Source: Myxococcales bacterium UBA1238
GTDB taxonomy: Bacteria > Myxococcota_A > Bradymonadia > UBA7976 > UBA1532
Direction of reading: 5' to 3'
Assembly (NCBI GenBank): GCA_002309015.1
Contig: DBWM01000023.1
Location: 11,085-44,223 of the forward strand
DNA length: 33,139 nt
The position numbers were made by a program, and so were the translations under genes. This document shows positions 8,420-16,907 of the stretch, piece by piece. The notes beneath the pieces were generated by a model. The model searched no databases. It had not been told where the DNA came from and was given only the letters and a program-made list of their open reading frames with translations. Numbering within the stretch: position 1 is the stretch's first letter; the number at the start of each line of letters is the position of its first letter.

Positions 8420-9763
8420 ATGCTCTCATACGATTTGCTCGTCATCGGTGCAGGTCCCGCCGGATACAACGCTGCGCTCAGAGCCGCCGAACTGGGCATG
8501 AATGTCGCCTGCGTTGAACGCGAAAAACTGTTGGGCGGCACATGCTTACGCGTAGGTTGCATCCCATCGAAGATCCTTCTGGAAGCGACCGAACGCGCAA
8601 CCGAAACGACGCCGGGCCTGCAAAACCAGCTCCTTCAGCTCGACGCCCTCATGGCCCATAAAGCGCGCGTCGTTGAGCAATTAAGTGCCGGAATTTCAAG
8701 GCTTTTTACTCAACAAAAGATCGCGCTGTACGAAGGCGAGGCGCAGTTCATTTCGCCGCAGGAGGTTTTTATCTCCGAGCCCTCCGCCTGCACGGTTCAC
8801 GCCAGGCGCGTCCTCATCGCCACGGGCAGCAAGCCCATCGCCCTGCCCTCCATTCCCTTCGACGACGAGCGCATCGGAGACTCGACCGCCGCCCTCTCTT
8901 ACAGCAAACCGCCCAAACATCTGGTGATCATCGGCGCGGGCAACATCGGCCTCGAGCTCGGCAGTGTCTGGCGAAGGCTGGGATCGCGCGTCACGGTGAT
9001 CGAAGCCCAAAGCCGCATTCTCCCCGGAACCGACGAAGAGATCGCGCGCGAAGCAGGCCGCCTCTTAAAGCGCCAGGGCTTTGAAATCCTTACGAAAACC
9101 AAGGTGTCAGGCGTCGATACCTCGGGTGAGGATCTCGCCATCCAGTTTGAAAACCGCGATCTGATTCAGGCCGATCGCCTGCTCGTGGCCGCAGGCAGGC
9201 GCCCCGCTCTCGACAGCCTCGATCTGCAAAAAATCGGCCTCGATCCCAGCCAGAGGATCCGCGTTGACAGCCGTTTTTGTACTGCAATTCCAGAGATTTA
9301 CGCCATCGGCGATGTGATCCCCGGTCCCATGCTCGCCCATCGCGCTGAATGTGAAGCGCGCGCAGCCGTTGAGCGCATGTGCGGCCTGCCGGGACATCTG
9401 CCCGAATTCATCCCGGCGGTCTCTTACCTCTCGCCCGAGATCGCCTCGGTGGGCGCTACAGAAGAAGCCCTGCAGCTTGCGCAAATCCCTTATATGAAAG
9501 GGATTTCATTCTTTAAGGCGAACGGCAGAGCCCACGCGCTCGGTCAGACCGACGGCCGCGTCAAACTCCTGGCCGACGCCGAAAACCACCAGCTTCTGGG
9601 CGTTCACATCATCGGTCCCAGAGCCGGCGATCTCATCAGCGAAGCGACCCTCGCCCTCAGCCTCAAAGCCCGCATCGAAGACATCGCACAATGCTGCCAT
9701 CCGCACCCGACCCTTGCGGAAGCCCTCCGGGATGCCGCCCTCCGCGCAACTGTAACGCCTTGA
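8420..9763 (+). CDS. lpdA: Dihydrolipoamide dehydrogenase (E3)
   Basis: 447 aa flavoprotein that reoxidises dihydrolipoamide in 2-oxoacid dehydrogenase complexes or the glycine cleavage system, using FAD and NAD. Visible are the N-terminal FAD site (VIGAGPAGYNAA), the redox disulfide in GGTCLRVGCIPSK, the NAD site (VIIGAGNIGLELGSVW), the second FAD motif (YAIGDVIPGPMLAHRAE) and the C-terminal interface His-Glu motif (HPHPTLAEA). It is slightly shorter than the usual 460-475 aa. The redox motif has Arg where most E3 proteins have Asn. AAAGGAA precedes the ATG. No E1 or E2 gene is nearby. Another pyridine-nucleotide disulfide oxidoreductase remains possible, but the interface motif favours E3. 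Confidence 0.92.
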   Translation: MLSYDLLVIGAGPAGYNAALRAAELGMNVACVEREKLLGGTCLRVGCIPSKILLEATERATETTPGLQNQLLQLDALMAHKARVVEQLSAGISRLFTQQKIALYEGEAQFISPQEVFISEPSACTVHARRVLIATGSKPIALPSIPFDDERIGDSTAALSYSKPPKHLVIIGAGNIGLELGSVWRRLGSRVTVIEAQSRILPGTDEEIAREAGRLLKRQGFEILTKTKVSGVDTSGEDLAIQFENRDLIQADRLLVAAGRRPALDSLDLQKIGLDPSQRIRVDSRFCTAIPEIYAIGDVIPGPMLAHRAECEARAAVERMCGLPGHLPEFIPAVSYLSPEIASVGATEEALQLAQIPYMKGISFFKANGRAHALGQTDGRVKLLADAENHQLLGVHIIGPRAGDLISEATLALSLKARIEDIAQCCHPHPTLAEALRDAALRATVTP

Positions 9764-9764
9764 T

Positions 9765-11618
9765 TTACATCAGGAAATAGAACAAGCATCCCCCGCAGAG
9801 CAGAGCCCCGCCGAGCACCGCCAAAAAGACCACCATCATGTGAGCGCTGACGCCCTCTTCGCTCATCGCATCCCGCACGTAAGCCGAGAGCTCCGAAGCC
9901 CGCTGACGGCGCTGTGCGCGCGCTTCATCCAGCTCCACGTCCGACGTCGCATCCGAAAGCAGAGCCACCATCGATTTGTGAATGGCTTCCGCCTGTTCGT
10001 TTTGCGGACCGGGAACAGGCTCATAGGCGTCCGTCGTGCGCACAAAATCCAGCGTCTGCATGATCGCAGGCTCGGGAGACTCCGCTTTCTCCGTTTCGGA
10101 AGACAGGTTTTGAGGCGCTTTGGTCTTTTCGGCCAGGCTGGAAGGCGCGATGTCTTTGGGTCCAAAACTCGGCGCAGCCAGGGAATCGGGTTTTAAGCTG
10201 CTGGTGCCCCGGGGAGCAATCCTGTTGGGCAGCACGGAATTTGGATAAGCGGGCTTTTGCGGACCCATCCCCTGCGGTCCCAGGCTTTGGGGTGCCATGC
10301 CTTTCGGTCCGAGACTCTGGGGCGGCAGGCTTGGAGGCCCGATGCTGACGGGGCCCACATTCGAGAGCAGCGCGCTGGCCGTGCGTTTCAGTTCAGCCGC
10401 AGTGTCCTTCATCACCGTTCGCGGGGTCGCCATAAAATCGCGATAGAACCCCGATGAGGGCGAAATGTTGGTTGCAAGCGGTTCTCCGAGCAGCGATTCC
10501 GTAAAGGGCATCTGCGGCTGCTCATCCCCACCTTCCATCATCGGCACGAATTCGCCGTGCTGCAGGTTGTCGAGGCGCTCCGAGAGCTTTTGAAGGCGTT
10601 CTTCCAGCGAGAGCGGTTTGAATTCGGCCAGCTGCTTCTGGACCGTCTTGTTGACGCTGGTGGAGGACTGGTCGACCGCAGGCTTTCTGACTTCGGCGCG
10701 AGGCTGCTGACTGGAGAGATCGCGCACCCAATCCGCCAGCGCATAGTTGGTGACCGTCAGCTGGTGCTTGAATAAATACGCCGAGAGCGCGCGACCGAAG
10801 GCTTCCGCAGACTGATAGCGATCGGCGGAACTGCGGGTCAGGGCGCGGTGAACGATGGCGTCGAGCTCTGCATCGATGCCGTAAGGCTGAAGCGAGGGCA
10901 CTTCGCATTTGCGCACCATGAGGATCGTGTTCTTGGGGCTGTCGCCTTCAAACAGGCGATGTCCCGAGAGCATTTCCCAAAGCACGGCGCCGAGCGCGAA
11001 AATATCGGTGCGGCCGTCTACGGGGTATTCCTTGGGGTTGCCCATCGCCTGTTCGGGGCTCAGGTAGCTGAATTTCCCCTTGACCACCTTCTTCGGCGTG
11101 ACGTTGACCTGGATTTTGGAGTTCGCCAGACCAAAGTCGATGAGCTTCACTTCGCCTTCGCGGCTGATGACGATGTTCGGCGGAGACACATCGCGGTGCA
11201 CGATGTGGAGCGGCTTTCCGTCGAGATCGCAGCGGTGATGGGCGTGGTTCAAACCTTTACAGACTTCGGCGGTGATGAAGAGGGCGATTTCAGTCCGCAT
11301 CTTCTGCCCGCGGGCCGCCAGGTTCTGCAGGATCACTTTGAGGTTATCGCCGTCGATCCATTCCATCACGATGAAGAACGCGCCGCCGGATTCACCGACA
11401 TCGAAGGTCTGGACGATGTTTGCGTGTGCCAAATGCAAAAGAAGGCACGCCTCGTCGAGAAACATCTCCGCGTAGTTCGCGTCTTTGGCCATGTTGGGCA
11501 GGATGCGCTTGATGGCAACCACCCTTTCAAAGCCCTGGATGACCGATTTGCCCTTCCAAACCTCGGCCATACCGCCTTCGCCCACGCGGCTCAGTATCTG
11601 ATATTTCTGTTCAGGCAT
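9765..11618 (-). CDS. Ser/Thr protein kinase with C-terminal membrane anchor
   Basis: 617 aa. The Hanks-type kinase domain is at about 6-290: glycine loop GEGGMA 13-18, Lys37, catalytic loop HRDVSPPN with Asp143, DFG 161-163 and SYLSPEQ. HRDVSPxN in place of HRDLKPEN is common among myxobacterial kinases, and the essential Asp and Asn are kept. A short helical stretch follows (about 335-365, 'SLEERLQKLSERLDNLQ'). Next is a low-complexity region (about 420-490) with repeats of the form SLGPxGMxPQ, rich in Pro, Gly and Ser. A single hydrophobic segment ends the protein (about 596-616), making it tail-anchored with the kinase in the cytoplasm. Its stop codon is one base from the lpdA stop on the other strand. 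GGAAAG lies before the ATG. No substrate can be assigned. Confidence 0.93.
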   Translation of the reverse strand: MPEQKYQILSRVGEGGMAEVWKGKSVIQGFERVVAIKRILPNMAKDANYAEMFLDEACLLLHLAHANIVQTFDVGESGGAFFIVMEWIDGDNLKVILQNLAARGQKMRTEIALFITAEVCKGLNHAHHRCDLDGKPLHIVHRDVSPPNIVISREGEVKLIDFGLANSKIQVNVTPKKVVKGKFSYLSPEQAMGNPKEYPVDGRTDIFALGAVLWEMLSGHRLFEGDSPKNTILMVRKCEVPSLQPYGIDAELDAIVHRALTRSSADRYQSAEAFGRALSAYLFKHQLTVTNYALADWVRDLSSQQPRAEVRKPAVDQSSTSVNKTVQKQLAEFKPLSLEERLQKLSERLDNLQHGEFVPMMEGGDEQPQMPFTESLLGEPLATNISPSSGFYRDFMATPRTVMKDTAAELKRTASALLSNVGPVSIGPPSLPPQSLGPKGMAPQSLGPQGMGPQKPAYPNSVLPNRIAPRGTSSLKPDSLAAPSFGPKDIAPSSLAEKTKAPQNLSSETEKAESPEPAIMQTLDFVRTTDAYEPVPGPQNEQAEAIHKSMVALLSDATSDVELDEARAQRRQRASELSAYVRDAMSEEGVSAHMMVVFLAVLGGALLCGGCLFYFLM

Positions 11619-11730
11619 GGATGCTTTCCGTTAGGTCCAGACCAATAGGCGTAGAATGCCACTGTTTTTGGAAATTGCCTAATTTACTGACACCGCTCAA
11701 GACTGCAAGAAAGAAGATCGACATCCATGA

Positions 11731-12876
11731 CTACACCATGGGTTCCGGCGGCTTCTGATGCGACGCGCCGCCGAACATGCGCCTCAGGCGATAGCCCCAG
11801 TCGGTGCGGATCACGGCAAAGAGCATCAGGATGAGCAGGAGGCCGATCGCGCCGGCCAGAATCCGGTTATAGGTCATCCGCATAAAGATCATCCCCTCGC
11901 CCACCTGAGGCATCTGCTCAGGCGCAAAGGGAAACCCGGCCTGTTTTGCGAGGACGCGCATGTCGGTTAAGTGAATGATCGGCACGCCTTTGTAGGCAAA
12001 GCGGTTCATGACCGAGTCGACGGCGCCTGCACCGCGCGGCACAACCCGGTTCAGGCCCGGTTTATAGAGCTTCTTCCCCACATGGGTGCCCACCGAAGCG
12101 GCGCCTCCGCCGACGTTAATATAGGCTGCAATGGGTCTGCCAGCCGCCTCCCGCTCGAAGATCGCCATGCGACGCTCAACAGAATCATGAAGATCGGTGG
12201 GATAAATGCGTTCAACGCCGTTTCGGGCGATGGCTTCTTCCAGTAATTGCTTGCCCAATGTTGACAAGCCGCCTGCAACATCCTTCATACCGCCGATCGA
12301 AGCCGCCACAGACCGCTTGCTGATGATGCCACGCTCATAAAGCATCTTCTCCATATCGAGCCAGACGAATCCGGGAAGATTGGCGCCATACTGTGAGGCC
12401 GATGCGCTCGAAATGGTAATGGGCTCCAAATGCAGGGTCTTCACCGCTGCGAGCACGGCAATATTGAGTGCAGGGAACGAACCGGAGGTCCCGATCGCGA
12501 TGAGATCGCCCTCCTTAACGCCTGCTTCCTTTAAATACGACACGATCAGGGCTGCAAAGTTGGGATTGACGGAGGTTTGCTTGGAGGGCAAATGCCCCGT
12601 ATTCGACGTGACAGGCGAAAGCTGCAGACCGATCATCCCACTATTCGCAGGATCCACTGTTGGATCGATGGGAAAATGATGTGCAATGCGTTCTGAACGG
12701 ACAGCTTCAAAGGCACGCTTGGTCAAATGGGCGGCTTCAAGCTTCTCGTGCATGTAGGGCTGATCTTCCTGAATGCGCAGATGCTCGACTGCAAACAGGC
12801 CCAACAGGGCACAGAGCACCACGAACGTGAGTTCTACTTTGGAAACTTTATGCGGGCGCCAATAAAGCTTTCTCAC
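11731..12876 (-). CDS. pgsW: PgsW-like poly-gamma-glutamate system protein
   Basis: 381 aa with an N-terminal membrane helix (about 15-32, 'ELTFVVLCALLGLFAVEHL'), a soluble middle and a C-terminal helix (about 340-358, 'RILAGAIGLLLILMLFAVI'). The middle includes 'GDLIAIGTSGSFPALNIAVLAAV' and 'AAYINVGGGAASVGTHVG', both glycine-rich and nucleotide- or sugar-binding in appearance. I recognise it as the family called 'poly-gamma-glutamate system protein' that accompanies CapB/CapC homologues; its biochemical role is not established as far as I know. The start is GTG (12874-12876), overlapping the pgsC stop by 4 bp (GTGA), so translation is coupled. It is the last gene of the cluster. It may take the place of PgsA/CapA in export or anchoring, which is inference. 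Confidence 0.8.
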   Translation of the reverse strand: MRKLYWRPHKVSKVELTFVVLCALLGLFAVEHLRIQEDQPYMHEKLEAAHLTKRAFEAVRSERIAHHFPIDPTVDPANSGMIGLQLSPVTSNTGHLPSKQTSVNPNFAALIVSYLKEAGVKEGDLIAIGTSGSFPALNIAVLAAVKTLHLEPITISSASASQYGANLPGFVWLDMEKMLYERGIISKRSVAASIGGMKDVAGGLSTLGKQLLEEAIARNGVERIYPTDLHDSVERRMAIFEREAAGRPIAAYINVGGGAASVGTHVGKKLYKPGLNRVVPRGAGAVDSVMNRFAYKGVPIIHLTDMRVLAKQAGFPFAPEQMPQVGEGMIFMRMTYNRILAGAIGLLLILMLFAVIRTDWGYRLRRMFGGASHQKPPEPMV

Positions 12877-13328
12877 GGTACCACCGCCTCTCCTGCAATC
12901 ACAATCAACGCCAGTCTCACCATGACCGAAACCGTAAGAATCGACGAAAAGGTCTCTATCACACCCTGACGAGCGATCCAGATGGCAATCAAACCGGGGA
13001 TGATGTAGCCGATCACATCGTGGTCGGCGCCTCCATAGCCCATGTATTCAGTGATCATGCGGTACAGAAGCCCCAGCACATAGCCTATCAGGATGGTCAA
13101 AGCCGTTCGACGGCGACCATAAAGGATCATGACCGTCGAGAAAGCGCGCACGATGCCGAATGTGACGAAGCCGATCAGCAATGTCCAAAACACCCGCCAC
13201 GGTGAGGTCATGCATAACGCCAGATACCCAGGGACCACCATGCCGCCTGCAGCAAGTCCGAAGAACTCGGTAAAGAGCAGGCTGACGACGAGGCCCACAC
13301 CGATCGACATGGGCAAGAGCTGTTCCAT
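12873..13328 (-). CDS. pgsC: Poly-gamma-glutamate biosynthesis membrane protein PgsC/CapC
   Basis: 151 aa, almost wholly hydrophobic, with four to five membrane helices, the usual size and character of PgsC/CapC. Typical stretches are 'MSIGVGLVVSLLFTEFFGLAAGGMVVPGYLAL' and 'TILIGYVLGLLYRMITEYMG'. PgsC pairs with the ligase PgsB in the membrane to polymerise glutamate through gamma-amide bonds and begin its export. The ATG follows the pgsB stop by four bases, with AAGGAA upstream. The next gene overlaps it by 4 bp. Confidence 0.88.
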   Translation of the reverse strand: MEQLLPMSIGVGLVVSLLFTEFFGLAAGGMVVPGYLALCMTSPWRVFWTLLIGFVTFGIVRAFSTVMILYGRRRTALTILIGYVLGLLYRMITEYMGYGGADHDVIGYIIPGLIAIWIARQGVIETFSSILTVSVMVRLALIVIAGEAVVP

Positions 13329-13332
13329 AGGC

Positions 13333-14541
13333 TTATTCCTTCGTTGCTTCGTTTGAAATCAGGGTTTCACGGTTCTTAAAGTAGCGGACCACTTCGAGTC
13401 CCTGGCCTCCGATGTTGCCCATACCCATGATCAGCGTGGTGCGACCGCAGAGGCCAATCAGGGTTTCAAAGATTTCAGAGACGGATCGACTCTCGGCATA
13501 GGTGATGATCGAGGATGGCACGCCGTGAGAAATGGCCGGACGGGCAAAGTTATAGCCACCGGATCCCATGAGAACGATGTGGGAGGGGCGCGTCCAGGTT
13601 GCGCAGGCTTCGGCCAGCTGTCGGCTGCGGTCTGCACGGTCAGCGCGGCAGTTGAAAAGGGCGATCGTGGTGGTCGCTTCGGGATGTGCATCGAGGCCAA
13701 GCTTCCAGAGATACGCCGTCGACTGGGGATCATTGGCTGCAAAGGCGTTGATGAAGATGAGCTTCCGACTGAAGAAATCGACCACATGGGTGGTCATGGC
13801 GCCTGGATCGGGTTTTGCTTTCCACATCCCGCGCAGGGCAACGTCACGGGGCACGCCTACAGACTCGCAGACGCGCAAAGCAAGCGCCACGTTCTCTGCA
13901 TGCTCGGTATACAAAAAGCGATCGAGCTCCTTTTCGGTCACTTGCGCAACATCGTCATCGGTGACCGCAATCACCTCTGCCCCTCGATCCGCCGCGCAAC
14001 GCTTTAAGATGTCGAGTCGATCGCGCTCTGCAGTCAGCAACAAACCCTTTGGAGGGATCATGGCCGAGAGTGCAAGGGCGACATCATCGGGTGTAGGGCC
14101 CATCACATCCAGGTGATCGGGGCGCGCATTGGTGATCACGCCGTGTGTGGCCTTGACGAACTTATCTTCAGCGAGCCATTGAAGGGTGGGCTGCAGGGCC
14201 ATGCATTCGATCACCAGGGCTTCAGCCCCCTCGTTTGCGGCAGCGCGCACGATGCGAATCTGCTCCAGGATGTTGGCCTTGGCGGGTCTGAAGACGGGAA
14301 TCTCCCTTCCATCCGAAAGGATCGTCCTTGCCAGGGTGCCCGTCGTCTTGGCCACCGTCACCTTTCCGCCTTCGCGCAAGCCTGCAGCGATCAATCGGAC
14401 GACGCTCGACTTGCCGCGCGTGCCGTTGACGTGAATCCGAATCGGAATCTTCGCCCTTGCGCGCAGATGCAAAATGTTTTCGATGACCCCGAGGAGGATG
14501 AGGAGCAGCGACAAAGCGATCATGAGCTCAAGGCAACTCAA
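13333..14541 (-). CDS. pgsB: Poly-gamma-glutamate synthase PgsB/CapB
   Basis: 402 aa Mur-ligase-like amide ligase that uses ATP to join glutamate units through the gamma-carboxyl. It has an N-terminal membrane helix (about 4-20), then the P-loop HVNGTRGKSS at 37-46, 'VAKTTGTLARTI', 'ECMALQPTLQWLAE', 'HGVITNARPDHLDVMG' and 'FINAFAANDPQST', all as in PgsB/CapB. Length matches the family (about 390-400 aa). The start is TTG at 14539-14541, supported by an excellent AGGAGG six bases before it. It overlaps the stop of the upstream phosphodiesterase gene by 4 bp (TTGA). The usual order pgsB-pgsC is kept, but the third gene is pgsW-like and not pgsA. Confidence 0.93.
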   Translation of the reverse strand: MSCLELMIALSLLLILLGVIENILHLRARAKIPIRIHVNGTRGKSSVVRLIAAGLREGGKVTVAKTTGTLARTILSDGREIPVFRPAKANILEQIRIVRAAANEGAEALVIECMALQPTLQWLAEDKFVKATHGVITNARPDHLDVMGPTPDDVALALSAMIPPKGLLLTAERDRLDILKRCAADRGAEVIAVTDDDVAQVTEKELDRFLYTEHAENVALALRVCESVGVPRDVALRGMWKAKPDPGAMTTHVVDFFSRKLIFINAFAANDPQSTAYLWKLGLDAHPEATTTIALFNCRADRADRSRQLAEACATWTRPSHIVLMGSGGYNFARPAISHGVPSSIITYAESRSVSEIFETLIGLCGRTTLIMGMGNIGGQGLEVVRYFKNRETLISNEATKE

Positions 14542-15773
14542 TGTTCACCTCCTGCAATGGGTGGTTTGTGGGGCATATGGGGTGATTTCACCGCGCGCAA
14601 CGGAGTCTGGTTGCGGTACACAATAAAGGGGATCCGCATCTCTTCCGACCTGAGTCCTCCGTGGATCCCTTTATGCGGTGCGCCATCCCAGATTCCTTCA
14701 ACATAAAGGCCCACCGGCTGCTGTGCGATGCCAATAAAATCGCCCAGACGGGCTCTGAGCAGCGGTGAACTCACTTCCGGTCCAAAGAGCTGGAGTTTTT
14801 CACAATCTTCAGGCGTTAAAAGGGCAAAATAACGCCCCAATTGCTCGTGGAACAATTGCAGAAAGACCTGCTTATGACCCTGTTTGACGTGAAAGATCGG
14901 GACGGAGGGTTCGCCTGTGGGTGGTGTTTCAAGCAGTGAAAGCAGCGGATCATCCGCCTTCAACCATAATGACAGCTCTGATGCAACCTGTCCGTGGTCG
15001 GCTGTGACGAAGAGGATCGCGCTTTTAGGGAGCTGCAGGGCGAGCCGTTTGAGCTCTGCATCCGCTTCTTTTAAGAGAGCAACCGTCTCTTTGGCCGATG
15101 GACCGTAACGATGACTGATGCTGTCGATCCTTGGCCAGTAAAGATAAGTGGCGGTCGCCTTTCGCATGCGGTGCGATCGCTGAATGTACGATGCGCAAAG
15201 ATCGATCGCGTCGCTTAAATCGCGGTATCCCCGCTGTATGCCGCCCCCGCAGAGGTATGTGGAATAAACTGTCCCCACAAGATGATAAGGCTGAAGGCAA
15301 AGCCAGGAGCGATGACATCTGGGCCACCAGGATTGAAGGGGCATCACCTGCTCTATGCTCTGCGAAAACGGCTCTGAATGCCCCCTCAGAGCGTAAGGGA
15401 GCGGCATTAAGACTTCGTTCGGGCTTAAATAAGTCCACCATCCCGGGATGCCATGCCGGGCGGGCCAGGCTCCCGTGGCCAATGCAGTCAGCACCACCGC
15501 CGTGGTCGACGGAAACAGCGCCCGCAGCTCGCGCGACAAATGCTGTTTCAGGAAGGGCGTATGCGCATCTGAAAGCTGGTTTAAGCCAAAGCCATCGAGC
15601 AGGCAGAAGATCACATGCTGTGGAACGGGTCCACCCATCGCCTGGGATCGCAGAGGCGCGCCGAGAGATTGCCCCAGAGCCCGGACCATATCCAAAAATC
15701 CAGTCTGCGCGCTGACGGGAGGCAGCAGCAACCCCTCTTTCATCCATTGCAAGACCCGATCCAGATCACTCAT
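14538..15773 (-). CDS. Alkaline-phosphatase-superfamily phosphodiesterase / nucleotide pyrophosphatase
   Basis: 411 aa from the ATG at 15771-15773. A longer form would use TTG at 15782, but GGGAAG lies nine bases before the ATG and abuts the TTG. The type I phosphodiesterase/nucleotide pyrophosphatase metal sites are all visible: LLDGFG (Asp60), FPSTT (nucleophile Thr90 or Thr91), WPRIDSISHRYG (Asp217, His221), TADHG (Asp259, His260) and a distal HKGIHGG (His371). The family hydrolyses phosphodiester or pyrophosphate bonds with two zinc ions. There is no signal peptide, so it is probably cytoplasmic. It is first in the cluster and overlaps pgsB by 4 bp, so it is likely made in step with the polymer synthase. 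Its substrate is unknown. Confidence 0.88.
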   Translation of the reverse strand: MSDLDRVLQWMKEGLLLPPVSAQTGFLDMVRALGQSLGAPLRSQAMGGPVPQHVIFCLLDGFGLNQLSDAHTPFLKQHLSRELRALFPSTTAVVLTALATGAWPARHGIPGWWTYLSPNEVLMPLPYALRGHSEPFSQSIEQVMPLQSWWPRCHRSWLCLQPYHLVGTVYSTYLCGGGIQRGYRDLSDAIDLCASYIQRSHRMRKATATYLYWPRIDSISHRYGPSAKETVALLKEADAELKRLALQLPKSAILFVTADHGQVASELSLWLKADDPLLSLLETPPTGEPSVPIFHVKQGHKQVFLQLFHEQLGRYFALLTPEDCEKLQLFGPEVSSPLLRARLGDFIGIAQQPVGLYVEGIWDGAPHKGIHGGLRSEEMRIPFIVYRNQTPLRAVKSPHMPHKPPIAGGEH

Positions 15774-15844
15774 TATGCTCAACTTCCCTTTTCAATCTCT
15801 GATGCAGGCGGCCCGGCCTTTCGATCGATTCCCCAAAAAATGAC

Positions 15845-15873
15845 TTTACATGCACAGGCTTACAGATTACATT
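15845..15873 (+). promoter_or_regulatory. Candidate sigma-70 promoter of the nitroreductase gene
   Basis: TTTACA (15845-15850), a 17-base spacer and TACATT (15868-15873). A start near 15880 would leave a leader of about 65 bases before the ATG at 15946. Found by eye against TTGACA-N17-TATAAT. Confidence 0.45.
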
Positions 15874-15945
15874 CTGAAAACAAGCCTCTTATTGCGGGCT
15901 GATCGCCCATGATCCCTCAATACAGACAGAAAGGATTCGCCTCTC

Positions 15946-16746
15946 ATGGCCTTTTCAGTTCCGGTCGATCTCGATCTGATCGCCCAAAGACATTCCGTTC
16001 GCAGTTACAAAAACGAATCGCTCACCAGGGACGAGGTTTCGCAGATGGAAGAAGCCCTTTCGGAACTTCCGAAGGGCCCTTTTGGAGGCGAAGTCCGCCT
16101 GACGATGCTCGACGCAAAGGCTTTGCAGCTGAAGGGCGAGCGTCTGGGCACCTATGGAGTCATCAATGAGGCGCCGTATTACCTGGCCGGTGCGGTCAGC
16201 TGGGGCACCAAACCACTGGCCGACTACGGTTACGTGATGGAGCACGCCATTCTCGCCGCAACGAAGCTCGGTCTCGGCAGCTGCTGGCTCGGTGGCACCT
16301 TCAGCAAGAGCGCTTTCAAACAGGCCGTGGGCCTGAAGTCGGGCGAGTTTTTGCCCGCCGTATCGCCTCTGGGCCACGAAGCGCCCAAAAAACGTCTGGT
16401 CGATAAGCTCCTTTGCTTCGTCAGCCGCTCGAAGACCCGCCATCCCTTTGAATCGATGTTCTATAACGCCATGGGCGATCCCCTCACGGAGCAGGCCGCA
16501 GGCGAATGGGCCAAACCGCTTCAGGCCGTAAGGCTGGCTCCATCGGCCTCGAACGGCCAGCCCTGGCGCATCAAGATGACCGAAGAGGGCTTTCACTTTG
16601 CGCTCGCTCACACGGGCAGCTTCCAGGATATCGATTTGGGCATCGCGATGGCCCATTTTGAGCTCGTGGCGCAAAGCCTTCAGTTGAATGGCCATTGGCA
16701 GACGACCGACCTCCCCGAAACCACCCTCGCGTTGTGGAAGCTCTAA
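15946..16746 (+). CDS. Nitroreductase family protein (TM1586-like)
   Basis: 266 aa. The N-terminal motif 'LIAQRHSVRSYKNESL' is the FMN phosphate-binding start of nitroreductases. 'GTYGVINEAPYYLAGAV', 'YGYVMEHAILAATKLGLGSCWLGGTF', 'VSPLGHEAPKK' and 'APSASNGQPWRI' follow the pattern of the TM1586-type subfamily, in which two half-domains lie in one chain. It should bind FMN and reduce a nitro, quinone or similar electron acceptor with NAD(P)H; the physiological substrate is unknown. AAGGA lies ten bases before the ATG. It stands alone on the plus strand, divergent from the poly-gamma-glutamate cluster (a 172-base gap) and convergent with the SWIM gene. Confidence 0.88.
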   Translation: MAFSVPVDLDLIAQRHSVRSYKNESLTRDEVSQMEEALSELPKGPFGGEVRLTMLDAKALQLKGERLGTYGVINEAPYYLAGAVSWGTKPLADYGYVMEHAILAATKLGLGSCWLGGTFSKSAFKQAVGLKSGEFLPAVSPLGHEAPKKRLVDKLLCFVSRSKTRHPFESMFYNAMGDPLTEQAAGEWAKPLQAVRLAPSASNGQPWRIKMTEEGFHFALAHTGSFQDIDLGIAMAHFELVAQSLQLNGHWQTTDLPETTLALWKL

Positions 16747-16892
16747 AGCCTGCGTCCGCAGAGGATGCAGCGAGCGAAACCTTTGCCCGATGCGTTCAGA
16801 ACGCCTGTTACACAAAATGTAAGGGCGCATCGCTGCGCATCGAACCGTGATCTCATCTGGCGAAAGCCTCTCTCATTTAAGTCATTTCACAG

Positions 16893-16907
16893 TTTCACAG
16901 ATTGAAA
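16893..16907. promoter_or_regulatory. Palindrome TTTCA-N5-TGAAA, copy 1
   Basis: TTTCA CAGAT TGAAA, a perfect 5+5 inverted repeat with a 5-base centre. It lies inside the possible 55-codon remnant and overlaps a tandem TTTCACAG pair. Probably a protein-binding site; the regulator is unknown. Confidence 0.45.

Noticed and set aside
10848..11648. 266-codon frame opposite the second kinase
   Set aside because: The kinase frame has every catalytic motif in order; the other frame has none.
15955..16830. 291-codon frame opposite the nitroreductase
   Set aside because: Antisense shadow; the plus-strand frame has the FMN motifs and a promoter.
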